The notes below the pieces were generated by a model, which saw nothing but the letters and a program-made list of their open reading frames with translations, ran no database searches and was not told the DNA's origin. The translations under genes were made by a program, and so were the position numbers. From Aphis gossypii (Eukaryota; Arthropoda; Insecta; Hemiptera; Aphididae), in contig NC_065531.1 in assembly GCF_020184175.1 (NCBI RefSeq), forward strand, positions 42,863,213-42,927,212: a stretch of 64,000 bases of DNA, written 5' to 3'. Below are positions 38,701 to 52,860 of the stretch, piece after piece. Every line of letters begins with the position of its first letter. The first letter of the stretch is position 1.

Positions 38701-41700
38701 ACGATAAGCGCATCCTCGACAGTCCCGAGAACTTTATAACGAACGCGATCGATAATTGAGAATCATTATCATCGTCATAATCGTCATCATCATCATAATC
38801 TTCATCTCGTTGACCGTTGTGCATAATAATATTGTTATTTATTATGTTCGGCGGCCGAGGTTGTTTGGGCGCGCAGTGTAGTTCGGGACCGTCACGTGCG
38901 CTTAACTATCAAAAAGACTGCAGGACCTATATCGGATGACTCGTCGAAAATTCGAGTGATTAAACGTTTGATGTAATAATATATTATATATTTTTATGGT
39001 GACTTCGAATATAATATTATCCACTTACACACACATAGACACACATACACACACAACACACACAAACACACATACACACGCAAACACACATATTTATGTA
39101 TATTTATATCGTGTAGTAATAATAATATAATAATATCTAAGTGTAATACGTTTATATTATATAGCATTAGAAATTAGAATTTCTAATATATATATTATAT
39201 TAGACGACAGCGTGTTTTATATACGGAAAAAAAACGGAGTGTGATTGATTGACCGATCGATTTGCTATTTTAACAGGCACTTCTCTCTTTTTTTTTGCGC
39301 ACACATATACACACGTAAGTACATTTTATTGTACACATCGTTAATCTCTCTGGACTTGATCTTTGAATTTAGAAAAACCGCAACGTTTTTCTCTCGTACA
39401 ATTTTTTTTCTTCGGTGGCTATATAGACGCATCACGTGTTTAGTATTAGATTGATTATGGCGATTTTATTATCTTTAATATCATAATATTATATGGACTG
39501 CACCGTAACGCGATCGACAGACGCCAACAACTGTGCACGACAAGCCCGGGTATTGTGTACTAAGCATATTATTACAATCATACGCGGTCACGTCATATAA
39601 TATAATAATATATCTCATAACAGTCGACTTCACAATAATATTACTATAATTTATTATTATTTTTTTTTTTTTTTTGTATAAAAAAACATCATTCGGATAT
39701 TATAGATCCTAACTGCATAAGTGCATATTCACATTGCATAATAATATGTATTTAATCGGATAATTGGAATCGTCCTGCTCGGTGCAGGTCATCGTAATAT
39801 CATCCATCGATTAATTTATCGTTCCCCGTTATTTCACTATAGGTATCACTATTAATATTATATATCTATTACGTACTTTGTATGTTCTGTACTATCGTTT
39901 TTGGACTTGAAAAAAAGAAACTCGAGATGAATTCAAGTCGCTTCGTACGAACAATTCCCGAGCGACCGACTAAAACAAACATTTCTCTCGTTAACATAAA
40001 TTATTATAATAAAAATATATATACGGTAGCCACCGAGCGGGGAATATAACAAAAAAAAAAAAAAAAAAAGACATAACAACGCCCGAGACACACATTCGAC
40101 GTAGTATAATATTCCACCATTTAGCCAATTTTAGTGTTTAAGAAATTTAATGTTAGTTTGAAATATTATTTCTCTACGTTTGTCCTCTGGCAACCGTCGA
40201 GAGATTTCTTTCGTTCTATAATTTATAGAATTTAATAAAAATAATAATAATAATAAAAAAACATGTAGATTTTAGTTAATATTAATATTATTACAATTAT
40301 TATATGTCTGTCAAAAACTTTTACTGGCTGTGCTCAATAGTAAATCTATTTATCGAGTAAACATTATTTGTAATTTATGATTAGTAATTTTATTTTATTT
40401 TTTATCTACATTGATAGGTGATATACTTTGGTGGTTATCTCGAGTAGTGAAATACTATTTATTTTTGTTACTGAATAAAAGTAATGAGTAACTATATTAA
40501 TTATCCTAAAAAAAATATATAATGTATAATTATAAATTTTTTCTGGCGTCCTTAATAAAATGCAACACCGTCAATTTTTTCATTCGTTGCGCCTCCTAGT
40601 TAAATTTTAATCTCGTTTTTAACACTTAATTAATTCTATATAAAATAGAATTATTATCTATATTCTATACACTTTAAAATTGTCATAAAAAATTATTTAT
40701 AAATTGTTCACAGTTAAATAAAATTTATTTCTTTTATGGATAAGCCACTATCGCAACACGCCTTTCACATAATTTAAACACAAATACGTGTCACATAAAA
40801 ATAGACTAATATTTATACCTATTAATCGAAATATCACGATCAAATTATTTCTTATCAATTGATGGTATGCAAATGATTATATTATTAATACTAACGTTTA
40901 ATAATTTACATTTTTAAATTTCTACAAAAACATTTATTTTCAATCTATATTAAAAAAAAAAAAATTAATAAAATGAAAAAAAAATAACTATTTATAAGAT
41001 GTCTTGAATTGTTAGATCACATAAAACAATTATTAAATTGTATTTTTTTATGAACTATCAAAATAATTAACTATAATTGGAATTTGTACCTTATAACTTA
41101 ATATATTATTACTTGTAACGAAACCTATAAATTATAATTATAGATATTTGGAATAATTAAAAATATTCGATACACGTGTTTAACTAGTACCTATTTTGTG
41201 TTTATTTACAAATATAATAAACTTACTATTAAACAAATTGAGCTGTACTATAATTTGTTTTCAACTTAAGGTTATAATTAGTTTAAGTCAATGTTTAATG
41301 TAATTGTTTATTTTTATTCACACGATCAATGTACTATATAGAAAATATCACTGTTGGTCTAATTTAAACCGTTTACATCAGTAGTATTAAATATACAACG
41401 CTTTGCATCCAAATTACTCGTATTTTTCAAGTTCAGCTTAAAATATATGGTCGTCAAAGCCCCTATTGTTCGGATTTGTCCGGACAGACAAAAAATAAAA
41501 TCATAACGTTCGAGTGTACAATACTAAGGTAATAACATTTTGTGGTCTATGAAAAATGTCTCAAGTTTATGTATAAATGTATCTTGACATTGTCATTTTT
41601 CTACCTGTCCGTAATTCGGATGCAATGCGTTATTTATATTGTTTAGCCTTAAATTATTATGTTATTTTTAGATAAAAATTATCAAATATCTAGGGTAAAA

Positions 41701-43759
41701 GTATTACTGATTAAAATTAAAGTGTACTTTAGATTACGTTTAAGTTGATAAAATAATAATAATATATATAAATATATAAATTATATGTCATATATATTCT
41801 TAAGACATATTATTGTACGATTTAATATTTATATAGTTTGGGCAACAGGACCAAGTGGATTGTAGATAAATGTTTATCAAAAATCAAGAAATAAAATATA
41901 TTATAGATTACATGTTTTATTTTTTGTCGTTTATTTACTCATTTACAGCGCTAAATTACAGAGCACTAACACAGTACGACAATAAGTAATCAGCAGAGGT
42001 TTATGGTGATTGATCTTCAAAACGATTTGATCAAATACAAAATCCGGTTAACTCACAACAGTCGCAACTACAAATTCGACCGATTACAAATGTGATATAT
42101 AACATACTCATACATATATATACCCGTATGCTTGATGTGAGGGTGAATTCGATAGTATACCTAAGTGTGGCTGTTTTAACGGTGTTTTATCTCTGACGAC
42201 CAAAGTTCCTTTTTTGCCGTATATCGAGTGTAATATTTTACTATCAGAGGCGTTAATAAACGGGGCTGCGTTTGTGGTGATATCGCAATCGCTAAACTGT
42301 TGTTCAGTTAAATGCTATGGTTGTGTTTACACATTTTCTGGTATTTAAAAGATCGAGGGACGATTGTGGAACATGCAACCATTATAATATTCGAACGTCA
42401 ACAAACGAAATAAACGAAAACCTGTGTTATTAAAATAATATTATGTACTTGCGTCGAACATTTTTAAGTTGTTTAGAACAACAGTAACGTTTATGGGTAA
42501 TCATAAATTTGGTAATGAAAGCAGTTTATGGCTATTATAATATCTTATTCATTATAATAACGATTATTATGTACAATCATGACAAAACGATTTGGGTATA
42601 TTGTGTATTTTAAATCTGAACAGTGTACAATATTTATGAACGATTATAATTTGTGTGAAACATTTAATTTTGTTTTTAATAACTCTCGTAGAATTTATGA
42701 TATTTATTATTTACTATAATATTCAACGTGGAAATAATAAAATTTATGAATTAAAACGTTATTTTGACGCGTATAACGGCGTATAGTATAGGCATTTTAA
42801 CTACATTACTGCTATCAATACGACGACGCGTATTCGTATTCTTACTGAAAGTCGTTTTTCAATAACAATATTATGTTAAATGTATATTAGTATGATTAAT
42901 AAATTGTTATTGATATTATTATTATTTTATTTTTGATAATATTATTTTTAACATAGTATAAAACTAAAACTTCCTTAAATTTACAAAAAACATTGGTTGT
43001 ATTCTATTTGTTTTATTTTTTTTTACTTAACAACAAGTTGATTAATCATTATTTGACATAAGCGGCGAGACAGAGGAACATGGAAGTTTTTAAGATATAA
43101 TATGAACGCATATATAATTTTCATTAAGCTTGATGAAAATAATCAAAATGTGTAATTGAAATTAAAATTTATAGCGCATAAAAGTAAATTTAGTACCTAA
43201 CCTAGTTAATAATATAGTATGTTTAATTTCATCGCATATCGCGCCACGCAGTAATTAAAACATATAAATTAGCAAATCACTTAAGTTATTAATATGGTAT
43301 TGATGTAATACGAATATGTTTTAGTTATGTTTCACTTAGGTTAGGTTAACTTAGGTCATATTTTTTACAATAATTAATAAATAACCCATACCGGTGGCTA
43401 TTTAGAAATCACTACCAGCGCCTAGCAAACGTAAATAGCTGTGTAGCTTAATAGTGAAAACAAATGGATCAGTTATATACTGAGTTCTCATAAAAACACA
43501 CTACCTATAAAAATAACTAGACACTTTATAATGGATCTTAATCCATGGATTTCAGTAACAAGTTAACGCGTTTCCAGCTGTGTTTTGTACAGTGTTGTGT
43601 ACCCGTTTTGATAATATGTATTTGTAAGAAATATCAAATTATTAATTTATTACTACTAGTTATAATTAAACTGGCAGTTTTATTATTTTGAACTTTAAAA
43701 CGGTAACTTTTTTGACTTTTTTTTTTGTTTTTTTAATCGTGCAAAGAATGATACATGTC
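38701..43759. other. Intergenic AT-rich DNA
   Basis: About 5 kb without supported genes. It holds an imperfect ACAC-rich microsatellite at about 39026-39091, A-runs near 40050 and 40960, and a TTAGG-like run at 43336-43355. The first few hundred bases could still belong to a long desaturase 3' UTR. Confidence 0.6.
39026..39091. repeat. Imperfect AC-rich microsatellite
   Basis: Repeated ACACACAT, ACACAA and ACACGC words, interrupted, in contrast to the pure repeat at 30100. Confidence 0.8.
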
Positions 43760-44040
43760 GTTGTGACGTGGACCTGGCAGAGATTGATTGTAGATCGTCT
43801 TCGCAGGTGGGTGGTCGGCGTCTGTTGAGCTGTAGCCGTTGCCGATGATGTACTGGTGACGAAGATGATGATCGGTCGATTACCGGCGGCCGGTACTCGT
43901 CCGGCGTGACTTATCTTCCCGTCCCGCTTAACATTTGAGGCGTTGGTTGGAGAGTCGACTAAGTCGTATCGTCGTAGTTGTGGTAGCGGTTGATAAGGTG
44001 CCGACCCGATCTTTGCGTACCGTGCAAGTTGTACTATTAA
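43760..44040. other. Unexplained GC-rich island with open minus-strand frame
   Basis: About 280 bp of much higher GC and CpG than its surroundings. On the minus strand one frame stays open for about 135 codons across the island and its flanks, with no ATG. It encodes Ser/Thr/Pro/Arg-rich sequence (for example LRRYDLVDSPTNASNV) that I do not recognise. The plus strand has stops in the frames I translated but shows acceptor-like CTTCGCAG. It may be an exon of an unseen gene, a decayed gene or a regulatory island. Confidence 0.3.
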
Positions 44041-44556
44041 CTTGTCAGCTTGTGTATATAATACGTTCTGCAGTATTATGAAAACAATACAAATAATATT
44101 GTCGTAGGTATTTTAATCAAGCAAGTAGCCATATTTTATTACTATTAAACACTAGTCGCATGAATACACAAATTACGTCATTTCATTAACATATAATTTA
44201 AATTTGACACTCATTGGTGTTGCAAACATGTCTGGTGTATTAAATCCATTATGGTCTATATTGTGCTATATTATAATTTAGTACATAGAACGTACAAAGC
44301 AAAGGGTAGTAAAACATGTTATTTCCGCCGAACAGAAGGACATTTTGTCACACTAAGCGGAAACACCATGTTATGTTTATACATAAATAGGTAGATTATT
44401 AACAAGATCAGTAGGTCACGCCACCTTTCTGCAGGCGTGCATATTTATTAATAATACTAGGCCACTATATACATCATTATGAGGACTCGTATAAATATGA
44501 GTAGAGGACCTATGTAGTATTAATCAGAAAGTAGTCACAGTTCTAGAGTCTAGACT

Positions 44557-45306
44557 AGTGTTCTGCGGAACACGGGTGTTCCGTGGACTTAGTATACGTT
44601 TTCCGATAAAATTTTAAAATTAGTGAACAAATTTTAATTTAATACTTTTAGTTTCATTTTCATTTTAGATTCTGAGCGAAGCGATGAATGTATTAGTTTT
44701 ACAACGATGTTTATTTCTTTTTTATTCTGTTAACACTTTTTCTCCCCCTAAACTTACTCAAAAGTACAAGTGGAGCATATTTTCTGAAAGGTAATGTTCT
44801 TGAGCTGGTACTTTAGAAAGGTCATTTTTGGATTTTCGAAACGGTACTCGAAATAAAAGCGGTTAAAGGAGAAAAACGTACGATATCACGATTTTGTAAA
44901 ATTAAATAATTACGGACGACTACTAATTACGACTTTGTTTATCACAATAGAAACGAATAAAATTAAATAAAAAAGATCCCCTCGTCCACTCAGAATCGTT
45001 TTTTATCGAATGCAATCATTGCATTCAAATCAAATACCTACAGTAAAATTACATTATCCTGTCCGAGGACTGGAGGGACGATGGACAAACATCCACCATC
45101 GAAATGCGCTGACCTCCTTTTTTTTTTGCTTTTTTGTTTTATTTTACTAACATGTTTGCAAACTGTTTTATTCTATACATTTATTGTTTAATATATTAAA
45201 AAATTAAAAAATTAATATATTTACTGTTGTATTTTACGGCTGTGTTCCACAAAAACCTTATAAAATGTTAGGTGTTCCACCATTCGAAAAAGGTTAAGTA
45301 CACTTG
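44557..45306 (+). mobile_element. hAT-like element, about 750 bp, with nested insertion
   Basis: Begins AGTGTTCTGCGGAACAC and ends AGGTTAAGTACACTTG. It is flanked by TCTAGACT (44549-44556) and TCTAAACT (45307-45314), an 8-bp duplication with one mismatch. The words GTGTTCCGTGG near the left end and GTGTTCCAC near the right are in inverted orientation. A second element sits inside at 44668-44997. No transposase frame is present. Confidence 0.5.
44668..44997 (+). mobile_element. Nested TIR element inside the 44.5-kb element
   Basis: Starts GATTCTGAG and ends CTCAGAATC, a perfect 9-bp terminal inverted repeat 330 bp apart. The interior is non-coding. The superfamily is not determined, and I could not identify a clear target duplication. 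Confidence 0.45.
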
Positions 45307-45314
45307 TCTAAACT

Positions 45315-48300
45315 GACTATTATCCCGATCGTAAGACTATTGCTCGTCGTGAACTTTTTCACAACCACATCGCCTTTAGTACATAGTCATTCCCCAATTT
45401 CGTAACAATAGCAGTAAGCTATTCTAAATTGTGTTTTATTAGCTGTTAGACAAGATAGTTCATCATTTTCATCTCCACACAACATCGTTGACGACATCCC
45501 CCTACTACGTTTTTATCAAGTAGCTGACCTTTATAACATCTATACATGTATAGCAGATATTCTTGAACTGTCAAGTCTTGATAAAATATTATACATTTTT
45601 CTGATGTTCGATAGCAAACTTATTTTATTTATCTTTGAGGGTAAGAAAAAAAAGTGTTTTAAACTATACATTAACATTTTATTAAAATATTAGTGTTAGA
45701 AATTAGAAATACGATCAATAAAAAAAAACAATAGTTAAAGAATGATTAAATAATATTCAAAATATAGTTGATTATCTTGTAAAATATTGGTGATACTAAA
45801 AATAATATAAATTAATACAGTTTAAACATTTGTTTAATTTAATTTAATAATAGTCTATGGTCTGTAATATGTTATGTCGTATGGTCGGGAAAGATATGTA
45901 AGCATAGTAATATTTTTTCATTGTATATTTTTTATTTTAGGTACTTTTTCATACATAATAATTATTACACGAGGGCAGTGGTATCGGACCATAAAAAAGG
46001 TGTTACACGAGTACAAGACATTTTATAATTATTAGATACACTTATCAATAGTTTAAGTGGATTAACTGAAAATCAACGGTATTAACCCCAAATTTATAAG
46101 TTTTAATAATAATTATTCTAATTTATTTAATCACGACCCAACAGTTTACATAATATTTACTATCTACCCACATACTGTTTAAAAATAAGCGTATTTAGCG
46201 CTACAGCGCTATTAAGTTATAAATATAATATTTTATTGACGTACCTAATGTCATATACATCACTGTGACTTGTAAGTCAAACAATAGCTTCTTTATTCCG
46301 TTCAGAATAAAAAATGACGTCATTTAGTGTTGAACGAGATGTTCATGTATAGTATGAATTATGTATATACTATAAACTATGTAATATGCTATTTTCAGTT
46401 ATGTAAAATACTTAATAAAAATTTTAATTATAATTTGTAAATTCATGGTCAAATGTCTTCTTGATTTATTAGTTAAAACAAAGAAAATGCCGTCATCAGC
46501 TATATATTTACAGTATACCTTATTTATGAAGAGAGTTTGGCAAACGGTTAACTAATAACAAATTCAAGACCATAAAACCGTTTTGAATATTCAATATAAA
46601 TCAATGACCATATATTATATATACATACAAAACTGTTTATTCAGCACCTATTGTACAATCATACTGCGAAAGGTTTACTTATCAAGTACATAGTATTATA
46701 TGGTGTTCTGTTTATACAATGCTTAAGTTTATGCAATCTGTTTCAGTGATACTTATCCTTGCTTTAAAATATATTCTCTTGACAGTAAATATATTCTAAA
46801 TATATTATTTTAAGTAATATATTCTCATTAAATTGGTATTATTATAATCTATTTATCTTATTTTATACGTCATATTTGGTGCTTTTAATATTTATCACAA
46901 ATGACCCACCTTTTTAGACCTACAAAAAACCGTATTTTGGAACGCTACTATCGGACCATACAGTAATTCCCAGATGTATATTTAGATTGATATGATATAG
47001 ATAGATAATATTTTTTTAAATTTTAACTCAATAAATTTAGTGCTATTTTTTATTTTTATATATTATTATGGTTTTTAATTTTTATGAAGTTATTCGGCAC
47101 ATCGTTGTTATATTGTTATGGTATTGTATAATATAATCATTACGCACTCTAGCGGTTTATCACGACAAGTTTAATACGTTATTTGTCCAAGTGTTGCGTT
47201 TGGCCACAAAATGATGATCATAATATCATTAAATGACTTATAATATTATAATTTTATTGTGGATGTCATCTCATATAAATCTTATAATACACATTACAAT
47301 AATAAAACATTTTATTTGTTTTAATATTGAAACAAATCCAAAATATAATTAAAAAATATTACATATTTTTAAATTCGTTTATATATGTATTGGTAAAATA
47401 AAATTTAATTTGTTGTAAAATTTACAAACACATACTAATTTCACTTTTGTCATAGTTTATTTGATGATTTAGTAACAATAAGTCGTAAGCGATCTACTCG
47501 AAGTTTGCCCATGTCGTAAGTAATCAACCTAGTTTTTTAATAACCATTTGTATTATATTCAGTAATTAATAGTTTTGTAGATGATTGATTCCGAATCAAT
47601 TCAGATCTACGTATAATTTTTATTTATAACTGTGAAATATACTTCTAGTTTTGATTCTCTTATAGTTATGAAACAAAAAGTTTTTGCATCATTTACGTAT
47701 AACTATTAGCAAGGAACTCTTACAGTTCTTGCAGATTGTTGTAGTTCTGCTTACGAGTTCAACATATTTTGTTAAACCCAAATTGCTACATCGTCACTTC
47801 ACACCCATTTGAATCCGTGTAGATAAAAAACAAAAACTTTTAAGTCTTTCCACCATTACCTTAATTTTAGTTTGTAACTGAAAAAGTATGTATTAATAGC
47901 ATTCAATTGAGAAGATATCTTTTACCAAATTTTTTTTTATAGTTGGTGAAATTATCAGTATTATGTTTACTTATTACACAATATCGGAATAAAATTCCAC
48001 AAACTTAGTAAATGTATTTTTTTTATATTTTTACCCAACACAAGAAACAAATTGACTTGATAAGTACAGCTGTGATTTACTAACGTAATGATATTACACT
48101 AATAAAATATGTTCAGTATGCTTAATCTAATCCAGTGTAAGTAAATTTACAAAGTTGTTAATTTAAAGAACTTTAATTATAGCACTTGAAAATTTAGTAT
48201 AATATTCCTCATATATTATTTTTTATAAATATATATATTTTTTAAATATGTTGATGAGTTTAACAATTTAAAATAATAAAGTTCCACACCACTTGAAAGT

Positions 48301-51300
48301 GGTTCTTTTAACAATATTTTAAAACAGTGGTTCCCAAACTTTAATAACTCTATACTTATTTTCGCGGTGCCTTTTGGATCAAATTCAGCAGCGGCCCCCT
48401 GCTGCGAATACCATGAGACAAAAAAAAAAAATTTTATACATTTTAAATTATGTATTATAAGCCATAGACTGTGCCCTTAAAAAGTGCTCGCGGTGAACAG
48501 TTTGGAAACTGCTTTTTTAAAATATAGAAAAAAAACTTAAGCGTAATATTTTTTATATATATTATATCCTATAGTATTATATACATTTAAAATTAATATT
48601 AAATTTTAACGACATTGAATATCAAAACAAAAAATTTTTCTTAGACTTATTATTATCATTCAAAAGAAAAAAGAAAAACACCATTCGTAAAAAGATTTAA
48701 AATTAAAAAAATATATTTATATTTTATTTTCATTGGTTGTAAATAACGTGAATCATTGGTGATTTTGTATTACTATGATTTAATTGTTTACCTTTAAATT
48801 GGTTAAAGACACGTTCTTTATACCTATTTAAAATACTGAATAGCAGTAAAAATGTTTCGCAATCATGTGACGTGATAACTATATTTTACATAATGCAGCA
48901 TTATTGTTTTTCTCTCCATCGTGTGTGCATCGAATTTGTGTTTTACTAGATACGTTGCATATGGTAAGGAATTAAATATTAATACATAATATTAAAATAA
49001 AGCTATAGATAAGTGATAGAATAAAATTATTTTAGTATTTTACGTATGATTTTCTTATAAGTACTTACTTATATTGAAATTAATTCGTAATATCAGAATA
49101 AAAATTATTTCTTATTTTAATCATATAATTTCATAATAATTATTACCCTCGTATTAAACTTTTATGGCATTTTCTCAATGAATTTTGATAAACATTATCA
49201 TGTATGTTCAAAATAATTTAAATGTAATACAAGATTCCATACATAAGTTAAACTTAATAATAGTTGTATTATAATAATATTCATTTATTCGTAAAAGCTT
49301 TGTTTTGTTCAATACGATTTCTGCTAAATATTTTTTTGCATTTTCTCTCAAAGTATTTATATTTAAAAATATAGTCAATAAAATTATTATATAAGTATTA
49401 ATTTTGATAAAATTATTTTATAAAACTGGGCAAGGAAAAGACATTTACGCGGTGACCCCTATAGTTATAATGTCCCCAAACCACATCTAATTTTTCCACA
49501 TCAAAGGCGCAATCTATCTCTCAGAATAATATTATATTATGCGCCTGTGACACAAATAAATATATCTTTTATTATTTTTTATATTAAACATTTTCATTTT
49601 CATCTTTTTTGTATTTGTTAATAATAAATTATAAGGTATAATATAAGTCTGATTAAACATTATTATACAGACCAATGAGGCAAATGTGCTGAAGCAACAT
49701 AAATGTAAATGAGACAGCCAAAATGGGGCTATCGTCAGTGTCTCCAGACCGAAATACGCTCTGACGTCGATCCGGGATATATTTGACTTTAATTGCATCT
49801 TAGTTGTATGGGTTGATAAAAAAAAGATTTTAGTATTTTTGATTTATTTTTTAATTCGTTTTTTATCAGTTTAAATTTTATTTAGTTGTTTTATCACAAT
49901 AGTTTGTGACAGGAACTAATATTAATAAATACATACGATTGCTTTTATTTATATTATATATATATATATATATTATAATAATATATTGTAGGTTGTAACA
50001 TATTATTTATACATATACGTTTGATACTTTAAGAATAATTTGTTTTAAAAATAAAATAAGCATATCATACCAAGTATTAGTAAATATTGGTAGTAGTAGT
50101 TATAATATCACTTATTAGTAATAATAGTAATAATATAGTTGACTGTTGAAATAACAGCTTTCCAATTTGCATTGTGAGTTGTGTCTAGTATGTACAATAA
50201 AACTTCCACATAACTAACTTCCGTTTTATGACATTTTCTGTTTTACGAATTATTTTTGAGAATCATGACCTTCATTGTTAATCATGCTTTAAATCTATTT
50301 AACGAATTCCTCTACAACACCAATTTTTTTTGTTATCTATGAGACTTCATTATTATATGGAAGTTTCAGTGTAAAACGTGAACGATAAGTTGTTTTAATG
50401 TCGCTTAACCGAATCGTTATTAAAATCATTATTTAAAATTTTTACATATGACACCATAGAAATCAATATCTAATATTCTAATAACTGAAATGGTGCAGTA
50501 AAATGTAATATATTTAATAATTTAGACATAAGTATTAATTATTATTGTTTCAGTTCTTTGAGTCGTTTTTAAAACTAAAATATTAAACTTACCTTAGTTT
50601 CTTCAATTCAATATAGACAATTATTATCATTTTAGAAAGGTACCTATAAAGTTTGTACTTCATATTATATAGTTTTTGTAAAAAAAACATATTGGTACAT
50701 CTAAATATTACTAATTACCGGAACGTATTTATTCTGTAGTTTTAAGAATCTAATAAACCAAACTGAATATTTTTTATTTTAAAAAACCAAATTGTTATCA
50801 AAATCAAAAAAAAAATTATAAAGGTTCAATGTTCTGATTTCCATTACTATATGACTGTATTCAATACAGTGTATTGCTAACCAAAAAATACTACCATCAT
50901 GTATGACGTACACGACTTATAAGACCGTAAAATATCAGTCTTGTTATCGGTTCTTTTCAAATGTATTCGGAATACTTAATTTAATACTTGGTGTCTTTTG
51001 TATTTTGAAATACGAATTAGAATATTTTCTTTCAAATGTATTTTAATACCTATATATATATATATATATGTATACAAAATAGTTTTTATAAAATAAAATA
51101 AATTATTTTATACATTATTAGGAATAAAGTTTTATTTAAAACATTTTACAAATAATTGTTTTTTTAGCTCAATAATTTTAAATCGGAGAATTTTTAAATT
51201 AATCATAAATACTCATATTTATAGGTATTTATAGGTATTCATTAATATAAATTCATTTATTAAACTTAATTTCAAATGTTAACAAGATTAATGAATATCT

Positions 51301-52227
51301 AAAAAAAAAAAAAAAAAAAAATTATAAGTTATTAATTATTTGGTTGTAATTCCAAAATTATTTTGTGTAAGGATTTGAATTTTTTTTATGTCATAAAAGC
51401 ACGTACTTTATTTTGTATAAACATTAAAATTTAAAAAAAAAATTGTAATTATTCTACGATACATATCAATATTGTATAATATATTTTCGTATCAAAATAT
51501 AGATATTTTACCAGTTATTGTGGTAATTTATATCAAAGATAAGTATCATAATATCATGAATTCAGAGACACTTTTCCTGCTATGATCTATTCGTTAAAAA
51601 AACAGATTAACATCAAAGTAAAACAAGACAGGTTTGATTACTTTTATGAAATAATTAATTATTTGAAAAAAAAAATTGTTTTAGTATCCAGTTAAATGCT
51701 AAATTAGATATTTAAAATATGTTAATTATTTGAAATAATGATTAATAAAAATGGAAGTTCTACTTTATAAATCTATTTAAAATAATTTAAATATTAATAT
51801 ATCTCCTCATAAAGTTAAGACTCAAAAATCACAAATACATAATGTCATAAACTCATTACACATATTATTATATAATTTTAAATCTAATACAATAAATTAT
51901 ATTTATTATCCATTTATTTATTTTTAAGTTTAAAAAATGATAACAATTTTCTATAAATATTTTAACTACCCTAAAACAAAAGTCCTAGAGCTTAGACATA
52001 ACTCATATTTTATTTTTGTGTAAGATTTTTAATACTATGTATATTATATTATAGTGTTAGTTGGGTGGCTATAACTTTGAAAATCTTATCTAATCAGACT
52101 AATAAATAATAAGATATTTAAAAATTAACTCCATTTACAATATTTGGCATAATATTATCTAAGACTATATTTGAAAGCCATGTATAATAATTGTATATTA
52201 ATGTTTATCATGTCTGTTAATTTATAG
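45315..52227. other. Intergenic AT-rich DNA
   Basis: About 6.9 kb with no supported gene. It contains the MITE at 48325-48514, AT dinucleotide runs (49960-49980, 51051-51069) and an A-run at 51302-51322. The one open frame of note (minus strand, 49532-49798) has no recognisable feature. Confidence 0.6.
48325..48514 (+). mobile_element. hAT-like MITE
   Basis: Starts CAGTGGTTCCCAAACT and ends near AGTTTGGAAACTGC, imperfect inverted ends. It is flanked by TTTTAAAA at 48317-48324 and 48515-48522. The low complexity of that duplication makes the exact boundary uncertain by a few bases. Confidence 0.55.
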
Positions 52228-52860
52228 AAGACCGAAAAATTAATAAAAGAAAAGTCTTATCTTAGATCTGGCGCAATGACATTGCCACCATACATTCCTT
52301 ACAATGGTTTTGTACCAGGACAAACTATACAAATTACAATTGAATTGGATAATATCAGTGATGTTGATGTTGATTACATTAGGATAAGAGCGGAAAGAGT
52401 AATAACTTTCTCATATTTTAAGTAAGATAAAAGTTATTGATTTCAAAAAATTGTTGTATTTTATAGATATGGAAAATTAAAGCTAATACGTCTTCTAAGT
52501 CTAAAAAATCAAATATTGTTAAAAAAGTAATGGTGTTAAATCGTGTTGAAAAACACACTTCAATAACATTAATGGTACAAATTCAAATACCAAAAAGACA
52601 GATTATACTTAATTTGAAATATTGTGGAATTTTAATCGATCCATTTACTCTACATGTAATATAATGTAGCATAATATTATTTTTTAAGAAATAATTAAAT
52701 AATATATATATATATATATATTTTTTTTTTTTTGTAGGTTGAGACTTGTTCAAAGTAGTGAACATACATGAAAAAGTTTCTAGTTACATCATTTTAGGTA
52801 ATACTCCATTAATAACAGCTAATGATACTCATAAAAATAATATTTTTTTTATTCAGTTAT
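52228..52860 (+). pseudogene. Arrestin-domain (ARRDC-type) pseudogene, C-terminal half, introns retained
   Basis: Three homologous blocks in order. Block 1 (52228-52421) encodes MTLPPYIPYNGFVPGQTIQI and the strand after it, the hallmark start of the arrestin C domain in ARRDC proteins. Block 2 (52467-52655) encodes the middle strands ending DPFTLHV. Block 3 (52738 on) begins VETCSK, then meets a TAG at 52756-52758. A frame shifted by about one base continues the family pattern (NIHEKVSSYIILGNTPLI). Blocks 2 and 3 join in phase through GT-AG ends, but blocks 1 and 2 do not keep frame with the only GT donor (after 52421). Homology fades after about 52860. The N-terminal arrestin domain and any start are absent. 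Retained introns mean it arose by DNA duplication and not by mRNA retrocopying. Arrestin-domain proteins are ubiquitin-ligase adaptors at membranes; this copy is not expected to be functional. Confidence 0.7.
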
